A stretch of DNA of 64,000 nucleotides from Aurifilum marmelostoma (lineage: Eukaryota > Ascomycota > Sordariomycetes > Diaporthales > Cryphonectriaceae): NCBI GenBank assembly GCA_027559495.1, contig JAMXSV010000021.1, positions 930,001 to 994,000 of the forward strand, read 5' to 3'. Shown piece by piece: positions 1 to 13,200 of this stretch (its first letter is position 1; every line of letters starts with the position of its first letter). A program made the translations under genes and the position numbers. The notes beneath the pieces were generated by a model. That model searched no databases, was not told the DNA's origin, and saw only the letters and a list, made by a program, of their open reading frames with translations.

Positions 1-3000
1 TTGCTAAAATAATAAAATTAATAATTTAGCTTAGCTTAAAGCGCTTTGCTTAAGCTTTTAGTTTAGCTATATAAAGAATTACTAATTAATAAAAAGAAAT
101 ATGCTTAATAGTACTTACTCTTTTTATAAATTATAGAAATTAATATAAAACTTAGAAAAGAATTTAAAAGTATATTATAAAAATATTATAAATTTAATAA
201 ATTATTTTTAAAAAAGTATAAAGAATTGCTTCTTAATAGGATTTAATTTAATTATAAAATATTCTTTAAAAAAAAATAGAATTAAAGTTTTTTTCTATTT
301 ATAAACTAAATAAAGTAAAACTTAAAATACTTAAAGAATATCTAAATAAGAATTTTAAGAAAAGATATATTAAAGAATTATATTTTCTAGCAAAATATCT
401 AATTCTCTTTATATTTAAGAAAAATAGCAAGCTTAAGCTATATATAAATTTTAAATAACTTAATAATATAATAATTAAAAATTATTATTCTTTACTAAGA
501 AATAATAAATTATAAAATAAAATATAAAGTATATAATAGTTTATAGCGCTTAATCTTAAAAAAAGATATTATTATATTAAGATTAAGAAAAGCAATAAAT
601 AGAAAATAGCTTTTAGAATTTACTATAAATATTATAAATATTATATTATACTATTTAAGCTAATTAATATATTAGCTATATTCTAATATATAATTAATTA
701 TATTCTTTATAAATTCTTTAATATTTTTATTATTACTTATCTAAATAATATCTTTATTTACTTAAAAGATTTTAAAATATATAAATAATATATATAAACT
801 ATATTATAAATATTATAAAATATTAAAATATTAGTAAAATTTATAAAGTATTAGTTTTATATTTAGAAAATAGATTATTTTAGATATACTTTTTAAGCTA
901 AATAAGATTTATATATAAAAAAATAAAATTAAGGTAATTAAGAATTAGCTAATATTTAGGAACTTTATAGATATTAAAGCATTTCTTAAATATATTAATT
1001 TCTATTAATAATTTATTAAGAATTATAATAAAATAATTAAGCCTTTTATAAAGCTTATTAAAAAGAAAATGCTATTTCTTTAAATAGAAAAATAGTAATA
1101 AGTATTTAATAAAATTAAGAATTTTATATTAAAAAACTTAGTTTATAAAAAACTAAATCTTAGCAAAGAACTTAAATTATATATAAATATATTAGACTTT
1201 GCTATTAAAGCAGAACTTAATTAGTATAATAAAAAAAGAATAATTAAAACTAATTACTAACTTCTTAAAGAAATTTAATAAACTAAAATTGCAATATAAA
1301 ATATTAAATAAAGAACTTATAGCTATTATAGAAGTATTTAAGAAATAAGAATAATATTTTATTAATATAAAATATTAAATTAAAATATTTTTTAATTATA
1401 AAAATTTTATTATATTTATTATAATAAAGATACTTAATAAATAATAAATAAAATAAGCAGAATATTTATTATAGTTTAATTTTAAAATTATTTATATTTA
1501 AGAAAAAAAGAATATTAAAGTAAATACTTTTAGTAAATAATCTAATTATTAAAATAAAATTATAAAAAAAATTTAGAATATTTTTATAATAAATAAAAAA
1601 AAGAATCTTATTAATATATATAAAGAGCTAAATACTATCTTTAAAATTAATTAAATAAGTAAGAATTTAGAAAATATAATTTTAAAAAAATAAAATTAAT
1701 ATATTTAAAATATATATAGTGCTTTAATATATAGATATTAAAAAATTAGAGTAATTTTAGTATAAATTTCGAAATATTAGAATCTGCTAAGCTTTAAGAA
1801 GAAAGTTAAAAATCTTTTATAAAATTATAATAGCTATAAAAAAAATAAGGCAGAAAAATATAAGCTTTATAAATTACTTTATTTTCTATTAATATTAAAT
1901 TTAGTTTAGTAATTAGCTAGCTTAAATTTTATTATTAAATTACTTTTTTTATAAAAACTTTTAATTAAAATGCAATTTAATAGTATTCTAATAATAATTT
2001 GCAAATTAAGTAAATATATTTACTTTCTATTATATAAAAAGAGCAATATAGTAGAAAATCTTATATATATATTTTTTAAAATAATTATAGCTAATTATAG
2101 CATATTATAGAAAATTATCTTAAATAGAAATAAGAAGTTTATATTAAACTTTTAAATTTTGCTTATAAAGTAGCTTAAAGCAGTTTATAAGATATTAATA
2201 GTATTTTATTTATAAATAAATAAATAGATAAAATATATAAATTAAATTTTAAAATAATATTTATACTATTATATTAATTATAAATAGAATAATTAAATTA
2301 AATTATTATTATTAGTATAATTTATATATAATAGCGCAAATATAAGTATAATAAAAGTATTACTATTCTATATAGTATATAGATATAACTTTATAGTATA
2401 TTATAAAGTATTGCTAGAAGTAAATGCAAAAGTAGTAGATAAAAAAGGCTTAAAGAATTTAGAAAATCTATAAGAACTTATAATAAGAATTTATATTTAT
2501 TAGAAAATAAATAATAAAATATATTAATATTAAAAGAATTAAGAAATTAATTCTTAAGAAGGAAAATAAAATTTATTTTTTTTAATAAAATATTAAAATA
2601 AAGAGATTTAGCAATAAGCTTAATTATAAAAAGCTTAATTTATTTAAAATTTTATAAAAAATTTTACTAATTAATTATAAATTTATACTCTTTTATAATA
2701 TAAAAATATATTTAATTTTCTATATTTTATTATTTAAATTAGTATTAAAAAATATAAAAATTAATAATAATATTAAAATTAAAAATAATAAATTAAAATA
2801 TAAAGTTAAATAAATTCTTAAGTATAAAGAATAAAATAATATACTAAAATACTTAATTAAATAAAAGAATTATCTTTTAAGTAAAAATATATAAGAATCT
2901 TTAGAAAATATTACTAATATATTAGAATAATTTATAAAATATTAGTTTAAGAAAGAATAATTATAATAATAATTAGTTAATTAGAAAGATAGTTAGATAT

Positions 3001-3964
3001 CTTTACTAATTAGAAAAAGATGCTAATTATAAATAAAACTAATTATTATAAAAATTAATTAAAAAATTAATTAATAAGTAGAGCTTACTTATTTAAGAAA
3101 AATCTAATTAGTTATAAGAATAAATAACTAATTTAGGAAATTATTAGTTATAAAAATACTAAATAGAATATCTACTAATTAGAAAGGAATAATTAGAAAA
3201 ATATTTATTAATTTAAATTAGAAAGTAATAATAAGCAGACTATAACTTAAGAAGCTTCTTTAGCAGATCTCTCTACTTTAGAGCAAAAATTAAAAGCTAT
3301 AGTAAGCAATCTCTTAGCTAGAAAATTAAACTAATTTACTATAGCATTCTTTATATTTATAAAATTCTAATTAAAACCCTTAAAATTAGAAATTTTAGTA
3401 AAAATAGCTATTTCTTTAGAAACTATCTTTTATATAACTTTAGAAGTATAATAATACTTCTCTTTAGCCTTTATATAGTTAAGCTTTTTTATATAAGTAA
3501 TATTATAATAAAAGGCATACTTTATTTTTTTTAACTATATATACCTTTGCTATTAAAAATATATTAGCTTAAGCATTTATTGCTTAATTTTATTCTCTAA
3601 GCGCTAGTATTATATTGCTATATTTTAAAGCTCTTTAGGCAAAAAATCTAGAATATTGCATTTTAATTAATTAAGATATATATATTTAATATAGCGCAAA
3701 GAATTATATAGAAAAGCCTTGCAAGTATTAAGGCCTTAATTCTTGCAATAAGAATAAGAAGGCATTTTAATAAAGTTTTTAAGAAAATAGGAAACTAAAA
3801 GATTGCAGTTATAAGTACTTTTAGGAATAAAAGAAGTTTTTTAGATATAAAATTTATTAATTCTATTTAATATAATAAATTAGAAAAGCATAATAAGATA
3901 ATAAAGAACTATAAAAAAGCTTATAAAAGATTATTTAGAATAATAATTAATAAAAGAAAGATAA
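1..3964 (+). mobile_element. Ty3/gypsy chromovirus-type retrotransposon copy 1, internal part, RIP-degraded, left end outside the window
   Basis: This is the 3' part of the internal region of an LTR retrotransposon. Its left end lies beyond the window. Reading through the many stops, the + strand keeps the order of a gypsy pol. A reverse transcriptase core around 400-760 contains a degraded catalytic box reading YLNN (about 739), where YLDD is expected. RNase H-like sequence follows at about 1150-1400, and the integrase zinc finger remnant (N-x2-C context, KAEKYKLYKLL) at about 1795-1880. The integrase core follows, and a GPY/chromodomain tail lies at about 2540-2960. No frame is open. Nearly all CpA/TpG-type dinucleotides have become TpA, which is the signature of RIP. 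It matches 5756-8242 plus 15945-17420 along its full length, so these are two copies of one family. It is certainly inactive. Confidence 0.85.
3290..3765 (-). pseudogene. Antisense Cys-rich/coiled-coil ORF remnant in retrotransposon copy 1
   Basis: On the strand opposite to pol, a start codon at 3765 opens a frame MPSYSYCKN...LNTCKAF interrupted mostly by TAA. These stops are what RIP makes of CAA. The frame continues through a degraded cysteine cluster (positions equivalent to C-x2-C, now Y-x2-Y) and a CNI motif. It then runs into a Glu/Lys/Gln-rich segment (KELQNIAIQYQRLENKIKQ when stops are read as Gln) that looks like a coiled coil. The same frame is present in copy 2 and, in divergent form, in the nested element. 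It lies between the chromodomain end of pol and the 3' LTR. The function is unknown. A zinc-binding, coiled-coil accessory protein is an inference from the cysteine spacing. Confidence 0.6.
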
Positions 3965-4432
3965 TATTATAATCTGCAATAGTTAAAATATAAAGGCATA
4001 AAGGCTATCTAAAATAAATCCCTTAGCGCTAGAAATTTAATACTTACTTATAAAACTATATTAGAATTATATAATCTTAGAATTAGAATTGCAAGCTAAT
4101 TATATTAACTATATATATAATTAAATATATTTAGAAATAACTATATTAACTTACTATATAGTTAAGAATAGTTATTAAGACTAAATAGACTATATAGTTT
4201 AGGCATAATTATCTTTTAAATATATATAGATATTCTATAGCTCTTTAGTTATTAATCTAAGCATTAGATTATATTAATCTAATAGCCCTAAAGGCAGTAA
4301 GCATTGCAGTACAATTATAGTTATAATTACTCTTTATATTCTATACTTAAGAAGAAACTTAGTATTGCTCTTACTAGCATAAACCCCTTATATATTCAGA
4401 TTATTATTATTAATACTATAGTGCTTATTATA
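3965..4432 (+). repeat. LTR shared by retrotransposon copies 1 and 2 (468 bp)
   Basis: The segment begins TATTATAATCTGCAATAG and ends AGTGCTTATTATA. The same 468-bp block recurs at 17421-17888, ending AGTGCTTATTACA. The end matches the LTR of the nested element read on the - strand (AGTGCTCATTACA), so all these LTRs are related. Similarity between copies stops exactly at 4432/17888, where internal sequence of copy 2 begins on one side and unrelated flank on the other. This is expected of an LTR shared by two tandem elements. It is RIP-mutated. The left boundary was set by alignment to the nested LTR and could be off by a few bases. Confidence 0.75.
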
Positions 4433-7400
4433 ATAAGAATAGCAATAATATACCTAAGCTTAAAGAAGTATAGAATTTCCTTATAGGCATTAAATAGAAT
4501 TTAAAGCCTATAAATATCGAATATCTTATATATAGATTAAGCCTTAAGAAAGTATTTATATTTGCATATTTTTAGCTTTAAGACTTTCTTAGAAAGGAAG
4601 ATATAAGAATTTAACTTAATTATTATAAGCATTATAAAAGCGTATAGATCTTCTGCATTATATATAATTGCAAGGAATACTTCTAAAAAAAGGTTAAGCA
4701 TAAATAGTTCCTAATATGCAAATCTAAATAGATTATTTAGTTCTATAATAAAAAGAAATTAAAATTTTAAGAAATGCTCTAAATAAAGTACTATAATATA
4801 TATATTAAGCTACTAAATAATTGCCTTAAGGAATATATTAATAAAGAAGTAAAATAATAGTAATATAAGAAGATTTATTATACTATTTATATTAGTAAAA
4901 AATTGCAAAACTAGTATTAATAAAAGAATAATTAAAGAAAGTATAAATATAAGTAGCAATAGGCTAAATAATTAGCTTAAGCAGCAGTATATAAGGCTTA
5001 AAAGGCCTTAAATAACTAAAATTGCTTATAAAAAGATAATAATTAATTCTTATATTAGAAGAAAGATCTCTTTATATAATTACTAGAAATAATTACTTAT
5101 ATATTATACTTTAAGCATAAATTTATAAATAATAATATAATATATTATTAAGTAATAGTATATAGAAAAATTTTATATTTTTTAGGATTATTAATTAGGC
5201 ATAATTATTATAGAAATAGAAAGAATAATTCTATACTTTTAGCATTATAGAAAAATAGCTTATAGTATATAATTAAAGTATAATAGATTAGTAAATTAAT
5301 TATCTTTCTATTATAATCTATAATTCTATAATATATATATTCTTTAATATTATAAATATAGTATAATATAAGCTAATATTAAAACTTTTTTAGCTTAAAG
5401 AGTATAATTTTTAAATTAATTAAATTATTAGCTAAATCTTATAGAAATAAGCTATACTTAGTAAAAAGATTGCAATTAAAAGTGCAGAGTAAAAATTAGT
5501 TATTAAGTATATTTTAAGTTAAGAGAGCTTAAATAGTTTATTTATATATATTTCTAAATTAAAAAGATAAAAAAAATAAAAATATAATTACTTTAATAGC
5601 TTATAAAAAAAGAATTTAGTAATAATATAATTAATAAAGTACTAAATTACTAATAAATTAAGATAATAATAATAGCAAAACCTTATAATAAGAGATTTGC
5701 TCTAAAGTAATAGAAATATAAAACTAATTATAGTTTTATTAATTATAAAAAAATTTTGCTAAAATAACTAAATTAATAATTTAATTTAGCTTAAAATACT
5801 TTGCTTAAGCTTTTAATTTAGCTATATAAAGAACTATTAGTTAGCAAAAAGAAATATGCTTAATAATATCTACTCTTTCTATAAATTGCAAAAGCTAATA
5901 TAAAATTTAAAAAAAATTTAAAAATATATTATAAAAATATTATAAATTTACTAAATTATTCTTAAGAAAATATAAAGGATTACTTTTTAATAAAATCTAA
6001 TTTAATTATAAAATACTTTTTTAAAAAAGAAATAGAATTAAAAATTTTTTCTATTTATAAACTAAATAAAGCAAAATTTAAAGCACTTAGAAAGTATTTA
6101 AATAAAAATTTTTAAAAAAAATATATTAAAGAATTATATTTTCTAATAAAATATCTAATTCTCTTTATATCTAAGAAAAATAGCAAGCTTAAGCTATATA
6201 TAAACTTTAAATAACTTAATAATATAATAATTAAGGATTATTACTCTCTACTAAAAAGTAATAAATTATAAAATAGAATATAAAGCATATAATAATTTAT
6301 AGCGCTTAATTTTAAAAGAAAAATATTATTATATTAAAATTAAAAAAGGCAATAAATAGAAAATAGCTTTTAGAACTTATTATAAATACTATAAATATTA
6401 TATTATACTATTTAAATTAATTAATATATTAGCTATATTTTAATATATAATTAATTATATTTTTTATAAATTTCTTAATATTTTTATTATTATTTATTTA
6501 AATAATATTTTTATTTATTTAAAAAACTTTAAAATATATAAATAATATATATAAACTATATTATAAATATTATAAAATGCTAAAATATTAGTAAAATCTA
6601 TAAAATATTATTTCTATATTTAAAAAGTAAACTATTTTAAATATACTCTTAAGCTAAGCAAAATTTATATATAAAAGAATAAGATTAAAGTAATTAAGAA
6701 TTAGCTAATATTTAGAAACTTTATAAATATTAAAGTATTTCTTAAATATATTAACTTCTATAAATAGTTTATTAAGAATTATAGCAAAATAATTAAGCTT
6801 TTTATAAAACTTACTAAAAAAGAAATATTATTTCTTTAAATAGAAAAGTAGTAGCAAGTATTTAATAAGATTAAAAATCTTATATTAAAAGATCTAGTTT
6901 GTAAAGAACTAAATTTTAGCAAAAAACTTAAATTATATATAAATATATTAAACTTTGCTATTAAAGCAGAACTTAACTAGCATAATAAAAAAAAATAATT
7001 AAAGCTAATTGCTAACTTTTTAAAAAAGCTTAATAAGCTAAAATTATAATATAAAATACTTAATAAGAAATTTATAGCTATTATAAAAGTATTTAAAAAA
7101 TAGGAATAATATTTTATTAGCATAAAATACTAAATTAAAATATTCTTTAATTATAAGAACTTTATTATATTTACTATAATAAAAATATTTAATAGATAAT
7201 AAATAAAATAAGCAGAATATCTATTATAATTTAATTTTAAAATTATTTATATTTAAAAAAAGAAGAATATTAAAGTAAATACTTTTAGCAAATAATTTAA
7301 TTATTAAAATAAGATTATAAAAGAAATTTAGAATATTTTTATAATAAATAAAAAAGAAAATCTTATTAATATATATAGAAAACTAAATACTATCTTTAAA

Positions 7401-8242
7401 ATTAATTAAATAAGCAAAAACTTAAAAGATATAACTCTAAAAAAATAAGATTAATATATTTAAAATATATATAGCGCTTTAATATATAAATATTAGGAAA
7501 TTAAAGTAATTTTAATATAAATTTCGAGATATTAAAACTTACTAAGCCTTAAGAAAAAAGTTAAGAATCTTTTATAGAATTGCAATAGCTATAAGAAAAA
7601 TAAAGCAAAAAGATATAAGCTTTATAAATTACTTTATTCTCTATTAGTATTAAGTTTAGCTTAGTAATTAGCTAGCTTAAACTTTATTATTAAGCTACTT
7701 TTTTTATAAAAACTTTTAATTAAAGTATAATTTAATAGCATTTTAATAATAATTTGCAAATTAAGCAAATATACTTACTTTCTATTATATAAAAAGAGCA
7801 ATATAATAGAAAATCTTATATATATATTTTTTAGAATAATTATAGCTAATTATAATATATTATAAGGAATTATTTTAAATAAGAATAAGAAATTTATATT
7901 AAACTTCTAAATTTTACTTATAAAGTAGCTTAAAGTAGCTTATAAGATATTAATAGCATTTTATTTATAAATAGATAAATAAATAAAATATATAAATTAA
8001 ATTTTAAAATAATATTTATATTATTATATTAATTATAAATAAGATAATTAGATTAAATTATTACTATTAATATAGTTTATATATAATAATATAGATATAA
8101 ATATAATAAAAATATTATTATTTTATATAATATATAGATATAATTCTATAATATATTATAAAGTATTGCTAAAGATAAATGCAGAAATAGTAAATAAAAA
8201 AGCTTAAAGAATTTAGAAAATTTATTAAGATTTATAGTAAGA
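4433..8242 (+). mobile_element. Retrotransposon copy 2, 5' portion of internal region (interrupted by the nested element)
   Basis: This is internal sequence of the second, head-to-tail gypsy copy. From about 5090 it aligns with the protease-to-RT part of the nested element. From 5756 it also aligns with copy 1, which starts at base 1. The RT core lies near 6170-6520 with the catalytic box again degraded to YLNN, followed by RNase H and integrase segments. The match breaks at 8242, in the linker between integrase and chromodomain, and resumes at 15940. The first 650 bases (4433-5090) are too short and too mutated to recognise as a normal gag, so gag may be deleted or diverged. All frames carry many stops. 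Confidence 0.75.
8238..8242. repeat. Target-site duplication TAAGA, left copy (right copy 15940-15944)
   Basis: TAAGA directly precedes the left LTR and recurs directly after the right LTR. Removing 8243-15944 restores continuous alignment with copy 1 (TAATAAGAATTTAT). Five bases is the usual duplication made by Ty3/gypsy integrases. This shows a single clean insertion into copy 2. Confidence 0.85.
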
Positions 8243-8774
8243 TGTAATGAGCACTGCTGTAACCGGGGTATACAATAAGTACACAAAGGGTTTATATTAG
8301 GCAAGAACAATATTAAAGTGTAATCCAAAGAATACAAAAACAACTTTCAAAGTCTTCTGCAGTATATTACTAGCAGTAAAGCTATTACTTATATTAGAGG
8401 TAATACTTAGATTAATAACTAAAGAGCTATATACTAGATCTATCTAATAGTAGCAAATATATCTCTTATATAATTTATTTTTTAGTTCTTTATTAGTAGT
8501 ATTAGTTCCTTCTTAGCAAGAGTAGGCTAGAGTTAATATCGAATCCTTTAATTAGTTAACTAAGTTAATACTAATTCCTTTAACTAATTAATAAAGTTGA
8601 TATTAATTCCTTTAACTAAGCAATCTTTATAATTCTAATTCTAGCTTATATAATCTTATTATGCTAGTTCTATTTTAGAGTATTAAACTTCTAGCTCTCT
8701 ATAATCTATTCTATATAGCCTTAATACTATACTATAATCTTTATTATAATTTATATATTAGATAAGTTATAATA
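8243..8774 (-). repeat. LTR of the nested element, left copy (3' LTR in element orientation)
   Basis: The 532-bp LTR begins TGTAATGAGCACTGCTGTAA on the + strand and ends ATAAGTTATAATA. It aligns base for base in length with 15408-15939. The first 130 bases retain G/C and look almost unmutated, while the remainder is strongly converted to A/T. The right LTR shows the mirror image, being preserved only at its outer end. Confidence 0.9.
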
Positions 8775-8946
8775 TTATCTCCCTCTTATAGATTATTATT
8801 CTTAATAATTTTCTTATAAGTTTTTCTGCTATTATTTTGCTATATTATTATGCCTTTCTAATTAGGATATTAAATAGAATTGCAAAACCGAAATTCTTTA
8901 ATTTTTATTCTAATAAGTTAAAGCAGAAGAAGTTCCTTTATTTAAT

Positions 8947-9430
8947 TATTCTTTCTAAAGCTATTATTATAATTCCCTATTCTTCTTATAATGCTTAGGG
9001 CTTAAAATCTTATTAAGTATCTTTTAAGGATTCTTCTTAGTGCGCTAAGTGTATGCATTGCTAATATTCTAAATGTAATATTCTTAAATTAACTAACTCT
9101 TCTAAGCTTCTTAATATCTCCTCCTAGCATTAAAAGTTAGAGAACAAAATCAAAGACCTTAAGCTAAAGTTAATGCGTTTTTGCTAATAGAAGAAGATAT
9201 AGAGAGAGAAGATAGCTTAGGCTATTTATTAGGGCTTAATAAATCTAAGAGAGTTAAAGCGTTTGAAGGCAGAGAAGGCAGAGGCTAAGGCTAAGCATCT
9301 AGCTACTAAAGAGGCCAACTAAGGCGCTAAGGCCTTAGCTCCTAAGGGCCCTTCCTCTAATAGCTAGCTTATAGAGGAAGCTAGTTAGACCCTACTAAAC
9401 CTAAGTATTCTAAATAAATATAGGCTAGAA
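8947..9430 (+). pseudogene. Antisense Cys-rich/coiled-coil ORF remnant in the nested element
   Basis: This frame is antisense to the pol of the nested element and lies between the chromodomain end of pol and the 3' LTR. The + strand frame contains CAKCMHC followed by a YSKCNI segment, then a long Lys/Glu/Ala-rich stretch with heptad-like spacing (for example LKRLKAEKAEAKAKHLATKE). A Ser/Leu-rich tail follows. Most interruptions are TAG/TAA that would be CAG/CAA before RIP. G+C is visibly higher here than around it. It is the counterpart of the - strand remnants at 3290-3765 and near 16740-17220. It appears to be a conserved accessory gene of this retrotransposon group. The biochemical role is not known to me. 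Confidence 0.6.
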
Positions 9431-9639
9431 GATATAGCTAAATCTTTAGTTAGCTGCTAACTCTTAGCCTAGCTTAGTGTATTTTTTCCTTCTAATACTA
9501 TTCTTAACTAGTATTTCTTTAATTAATAGCTTATTTTATTAACTAATAAAGTATTTTAACTAATAGGCTGCATTTCCGATATTTCTATAGGCTAACTAAT
9601 TACTGCTATAACTATCTTTTCTTAAATTAATATTGCGCA

Positions 9640-12600
9640 AGCTATTTTAGTATATTAGTAATATTTTCTAGAGATTCCTATATATTTTCGCTTAAAGAGT
9701 AGCCTTTCTACTTAACTAAGTATTTTAGTATATTATTCTAGCCTCTATACTTAAGAATTTTTTTAATCTTATATTCTAGTTTATTATCTTCGACTTTAAT
9801 GCTATTATTAATCTTTATATTCTATACTACTAGCTCTAGTAATAAAATATAGAAAACTAGGTATATTCTTATGCTATAGGGGAATATAAGTTTATAGTTA
9901 ACTAGTAAAATTTTCTGCAAAATCTTAAATAGACTAAGCTTTTTATAATTAAGCTTATTACTAGGTCTCTTTATTTTGATATTTTGTTGAAAAAGATAGA
10001 CCTTATTTTCCTCTTTAAGGATTAGTTCTCTAATTCTCTTAGTATTTGCATATCTTATTATTCGTTCCCTAATAAATGCAAGTTCTTGCTATAGTTCTTT
10101 ATAGATCTTCTAAATCCTTTAAGCTTTCTTATTTACTACTTCTGCATTTACCTTTAGCAATGCTTTATAGTACGCTATAAGGTTATGCTTATATACTATA
10201 TAGAATAGCAATACCTTTATTATACTTATATTTGCGCTATTATATATAAATTATATTAATAGCAATAATTTAATCTAATTATCTTATTTATAATTAATAT
10301 AATAGCATAAATATTATTTTAAAATTTAATTTATATATTCTATTTATCTATTTATTTATAGATAAAATATAGTTAATATCTTATAAGCTGCTCTAAGCTA
10401 CTTTGCAAGTAAGGTCTAGAAGTTTAATGCAAACTTTCTATCCCTATCTAAAATAATTTCCTATAATATGCTATAATTAGCTATAATTATTCTAAAAAAA
10501 ATATATATATAAGGTTTTCTGCTATATTGCTCTTCTTATATAGTAGAAAGTAAGCGTACTTGCTTAGTCTGCAAACTACTACTAGAATGCTATTAAATTG
10601 CACTTTAGTTAAGGGTTCTTATAAGAGAGGTAGCTTAATAATAAAGTCTAGGCTAGCTAATTGCTAAACCGAACTTAATATTAGTAGAGGGTAAAGCAAT
10701 CTATAAGGCTTATATCTTTCTGCCTTATTCTTCTTGCAATTATTGCAATTTCGTAAAAGGTTCTTAACTCTCTTTTTAAGGCCTAGCAAGTTCTAATATT
10801 TCGAAATCTATACTAAAGTTGCCCTAACTTCCTAATATCTATATACTAGGGCATTATATATATTCTAAATATACTAATTTTATTTCTTTAGGATTATATT
10901 CTTTAAGTTCTTGCTTATTTAACTAATTTTAAGGGCAGTATTTAGCTCTTTATATGCATTAATAAGGTTTTCTTTTCTATCTATTATAAAAATATTCTAA
11001 ATTTCTTTTATAACCTTATCCTAATAATCAGACCTTCTACTAAGGGCATCTGCTTTAGTATTCTTCTTTTTTTAAATATAAATAATTTTAAGATTAAACT
11101 ATAATAAGTACTTTGCTTATCTTACTTATTATCTATTAAGTATCTTTATTATAGTAAATATAGTAAGATTTTTATAATTAAAGAATACTTTAATCTAATA
11201 TTTTGCGCTAATAAAATATTATTCCTATTCTTTAAATGCTTCTATAATAGCTATAAATTCCTTATCTAATATTCTATACTGCAATTCTAGTTTATTAAGC
11301 TTTTTTAAGAAGTTAGCAATTAATCTTAATTATTCTTTTTCATTGTATTAATTAAATTCTGCTTTAATAGCAAAGTTTAATATATTTATATATAATTTAA
11401 GTTCCTTGCTAAAGTCTAATTCTTTGCAAATTGGGTCTTTTAATATAAGATCTTTAATTTTATTAAATACTTGCTATTATTCTTCTGCCTAATAAAATAG
11501 CATTTCTTTTTTAGTAAGTTCTATAAAGAGCTTAACTTCCCTGCTATAATCCTTAATAAACTATCTATAAAAATTAATATATTCAAGGAATGCTTAAATA
11601 TCTATAAGGTTTCTAAGTGCAAGCTAATCTTTAATTACCTTAATTTTATCTTTTTATATGCAAATCTTGCTTAATTTGAAAGTATATCTAAGATAATCTA
11701 CTTTCTAAGTATAGAAATAATATTTAGTAGATTCTACTAGCATCTTAGCATTTTATAGTATTTATAGTATAGTTTGCATATATTATTTATATATTTTAAG
11801 GTTCTTTAAGTAAATAAGGATATTATCTAGGTAAGCAATAGCGAAAATATTAAGGAATTTGCAGAAGATATAGTTAATTATGCATTAGAATATAGCTAAT
11901 GCATTAATTAGTCCAAATAATATAATATAATATTTATAATATTTATAGCAAGTTCTAAAGACTATCTTCTATTTATACCTCTTTATAATTTATATATAAT
12001 AGTAGCCTTCTTTAAAATTAAGTGCAGTAAACTATTATACGCCTTACATCTTATCTTATAGTTTATTGCTTCTTAGCAGAGAGTAACAATCTTTAATTAT
12101 TATATTATTAAGTTATTTAAAGTTTATATATAGCCTAAGTTTGCTATTTTTCTTAGGTATAAAGAGGATTAGATATCCTGCTAGAGAGTATAATTCTCTA
12201 ATATATCCTCTTTTAAGATTCTTATCTAGGTACTCTCTAAGTGCCTTAAGTCTTGCTTTATCTAGTCTATAAATAGGGAAAAATTTTAGTTCTATTCCTT
12301 CCTTAAAGGGTATTTCGTAATTAAATTAGATTTTAGCAGGAAGTAATCTCTTATACTTTTCTAAGAATAATCTAGTAAATTTATAATACTCTTATAATAT
12401 GCTATTAAATATTAGTAGAGGTCCTTCTTCTATTGCTATTGCTTATAGGAATAGAAGGTATTATTAAGCATTTCTAGGCGATATTATAGAAGTATTATAT
12501 CCTAATTAGCTTTATCTGATTTTTTATAATTCTTAATTTATTTGCTTCTATAGCCTATCCTAGCTACTCTAGGCTAAACTAAATTTCTAAGGCTATAGCT

Positions 12601-13200
12601 TCTATTTTTGTTATTACTACCTATCATTATTGCTCTATACTAGACTAAGTCCTTCTAACTAATTTCTATTTACTTATATATTTAACCTATGCCTATTCTA
12701 TATTTATAGATTCGAGGCATTTATAGTTCTTCTCTATAAGCTATTAGTCCCTGCTAATTTAGAGATATATATTAAGTTCTTATTTAAGCGCCTTTCTTAG
12801 CTATCCTTAGTAACTAAGTCTTATTCTGCGCCTTTAATTGCAACTATCCTATTAGGTATAGCTTATTTCTAAAAGATTTAGCTAGTAATCTAATTAATTC
12901 AAGAATTATGCTCCTTAAGCTATAGAAGTCCTAATATTATATTATAGTGCGCTATATCTATAATATTAAAGGAAATAAGTATTATATATTCTTAATTTAA
13001 GATAGATAGATAATTAGTCTCTTTATTAATTATTTTTTAGTTATATGCAATAAGTTATCCTTCTATAGTATTAAGGGTATAGGGCTTTATCTTCTATTGC
13101 TATAGTATTTTTACTATATTAATAATATAAGGGGATATATAATTCTCTTATATGCTACTATCTAATAGCGCATTATAATATTAGCCCTTAATATCTATAT
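9640..13200 (-). pseudogene. pol remnant of the nested element (protease, RT, RNase H, integrase, chromodomain)
   Basis: Read on the - strand, the protease active-site context NALLDSS (DSG expected) lies near 13,140-13,190. RT follows, with the KKNSKLRLYINF motif near 12,130-12,190 and the catalytic box YLDN near 11,820-11,840. RNase H (NFAIKAEFN) is near 11,350-11,400. The integrase zinc finger (RNCNNCKKNKAERYKPY) is near 10,700-10,760, with the integrase core behind it. A chromodomain-like tail is at about 9,650-9,800, which places the element among the chromoviruses. The frame is interrupted by TAG/TAA at former CAG/CAA/TGG/CGA-type sites. The boundaries are approximate. Confidence 0.8.

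Noticed and set aside
3000..3240. Spaced CTAATTAG-type words suggesting a CRISPR-like array
   Set aside because: The spacing is irregular, the words are A/T-biased retrotransposon sequence, and CRISPR arrays are not expected in a fungal nucleus.
4304..4486. 60-residue frame in the AT-rich block
   Set aside because: It crosses an LTR end at 4432 and is hydrophobic by composition only.
8146..8343. 65-residue frame on the - strand
   Set aside because: It spans the retrotransposon insertion junction at 8242/8243, so it is a chance fusion.
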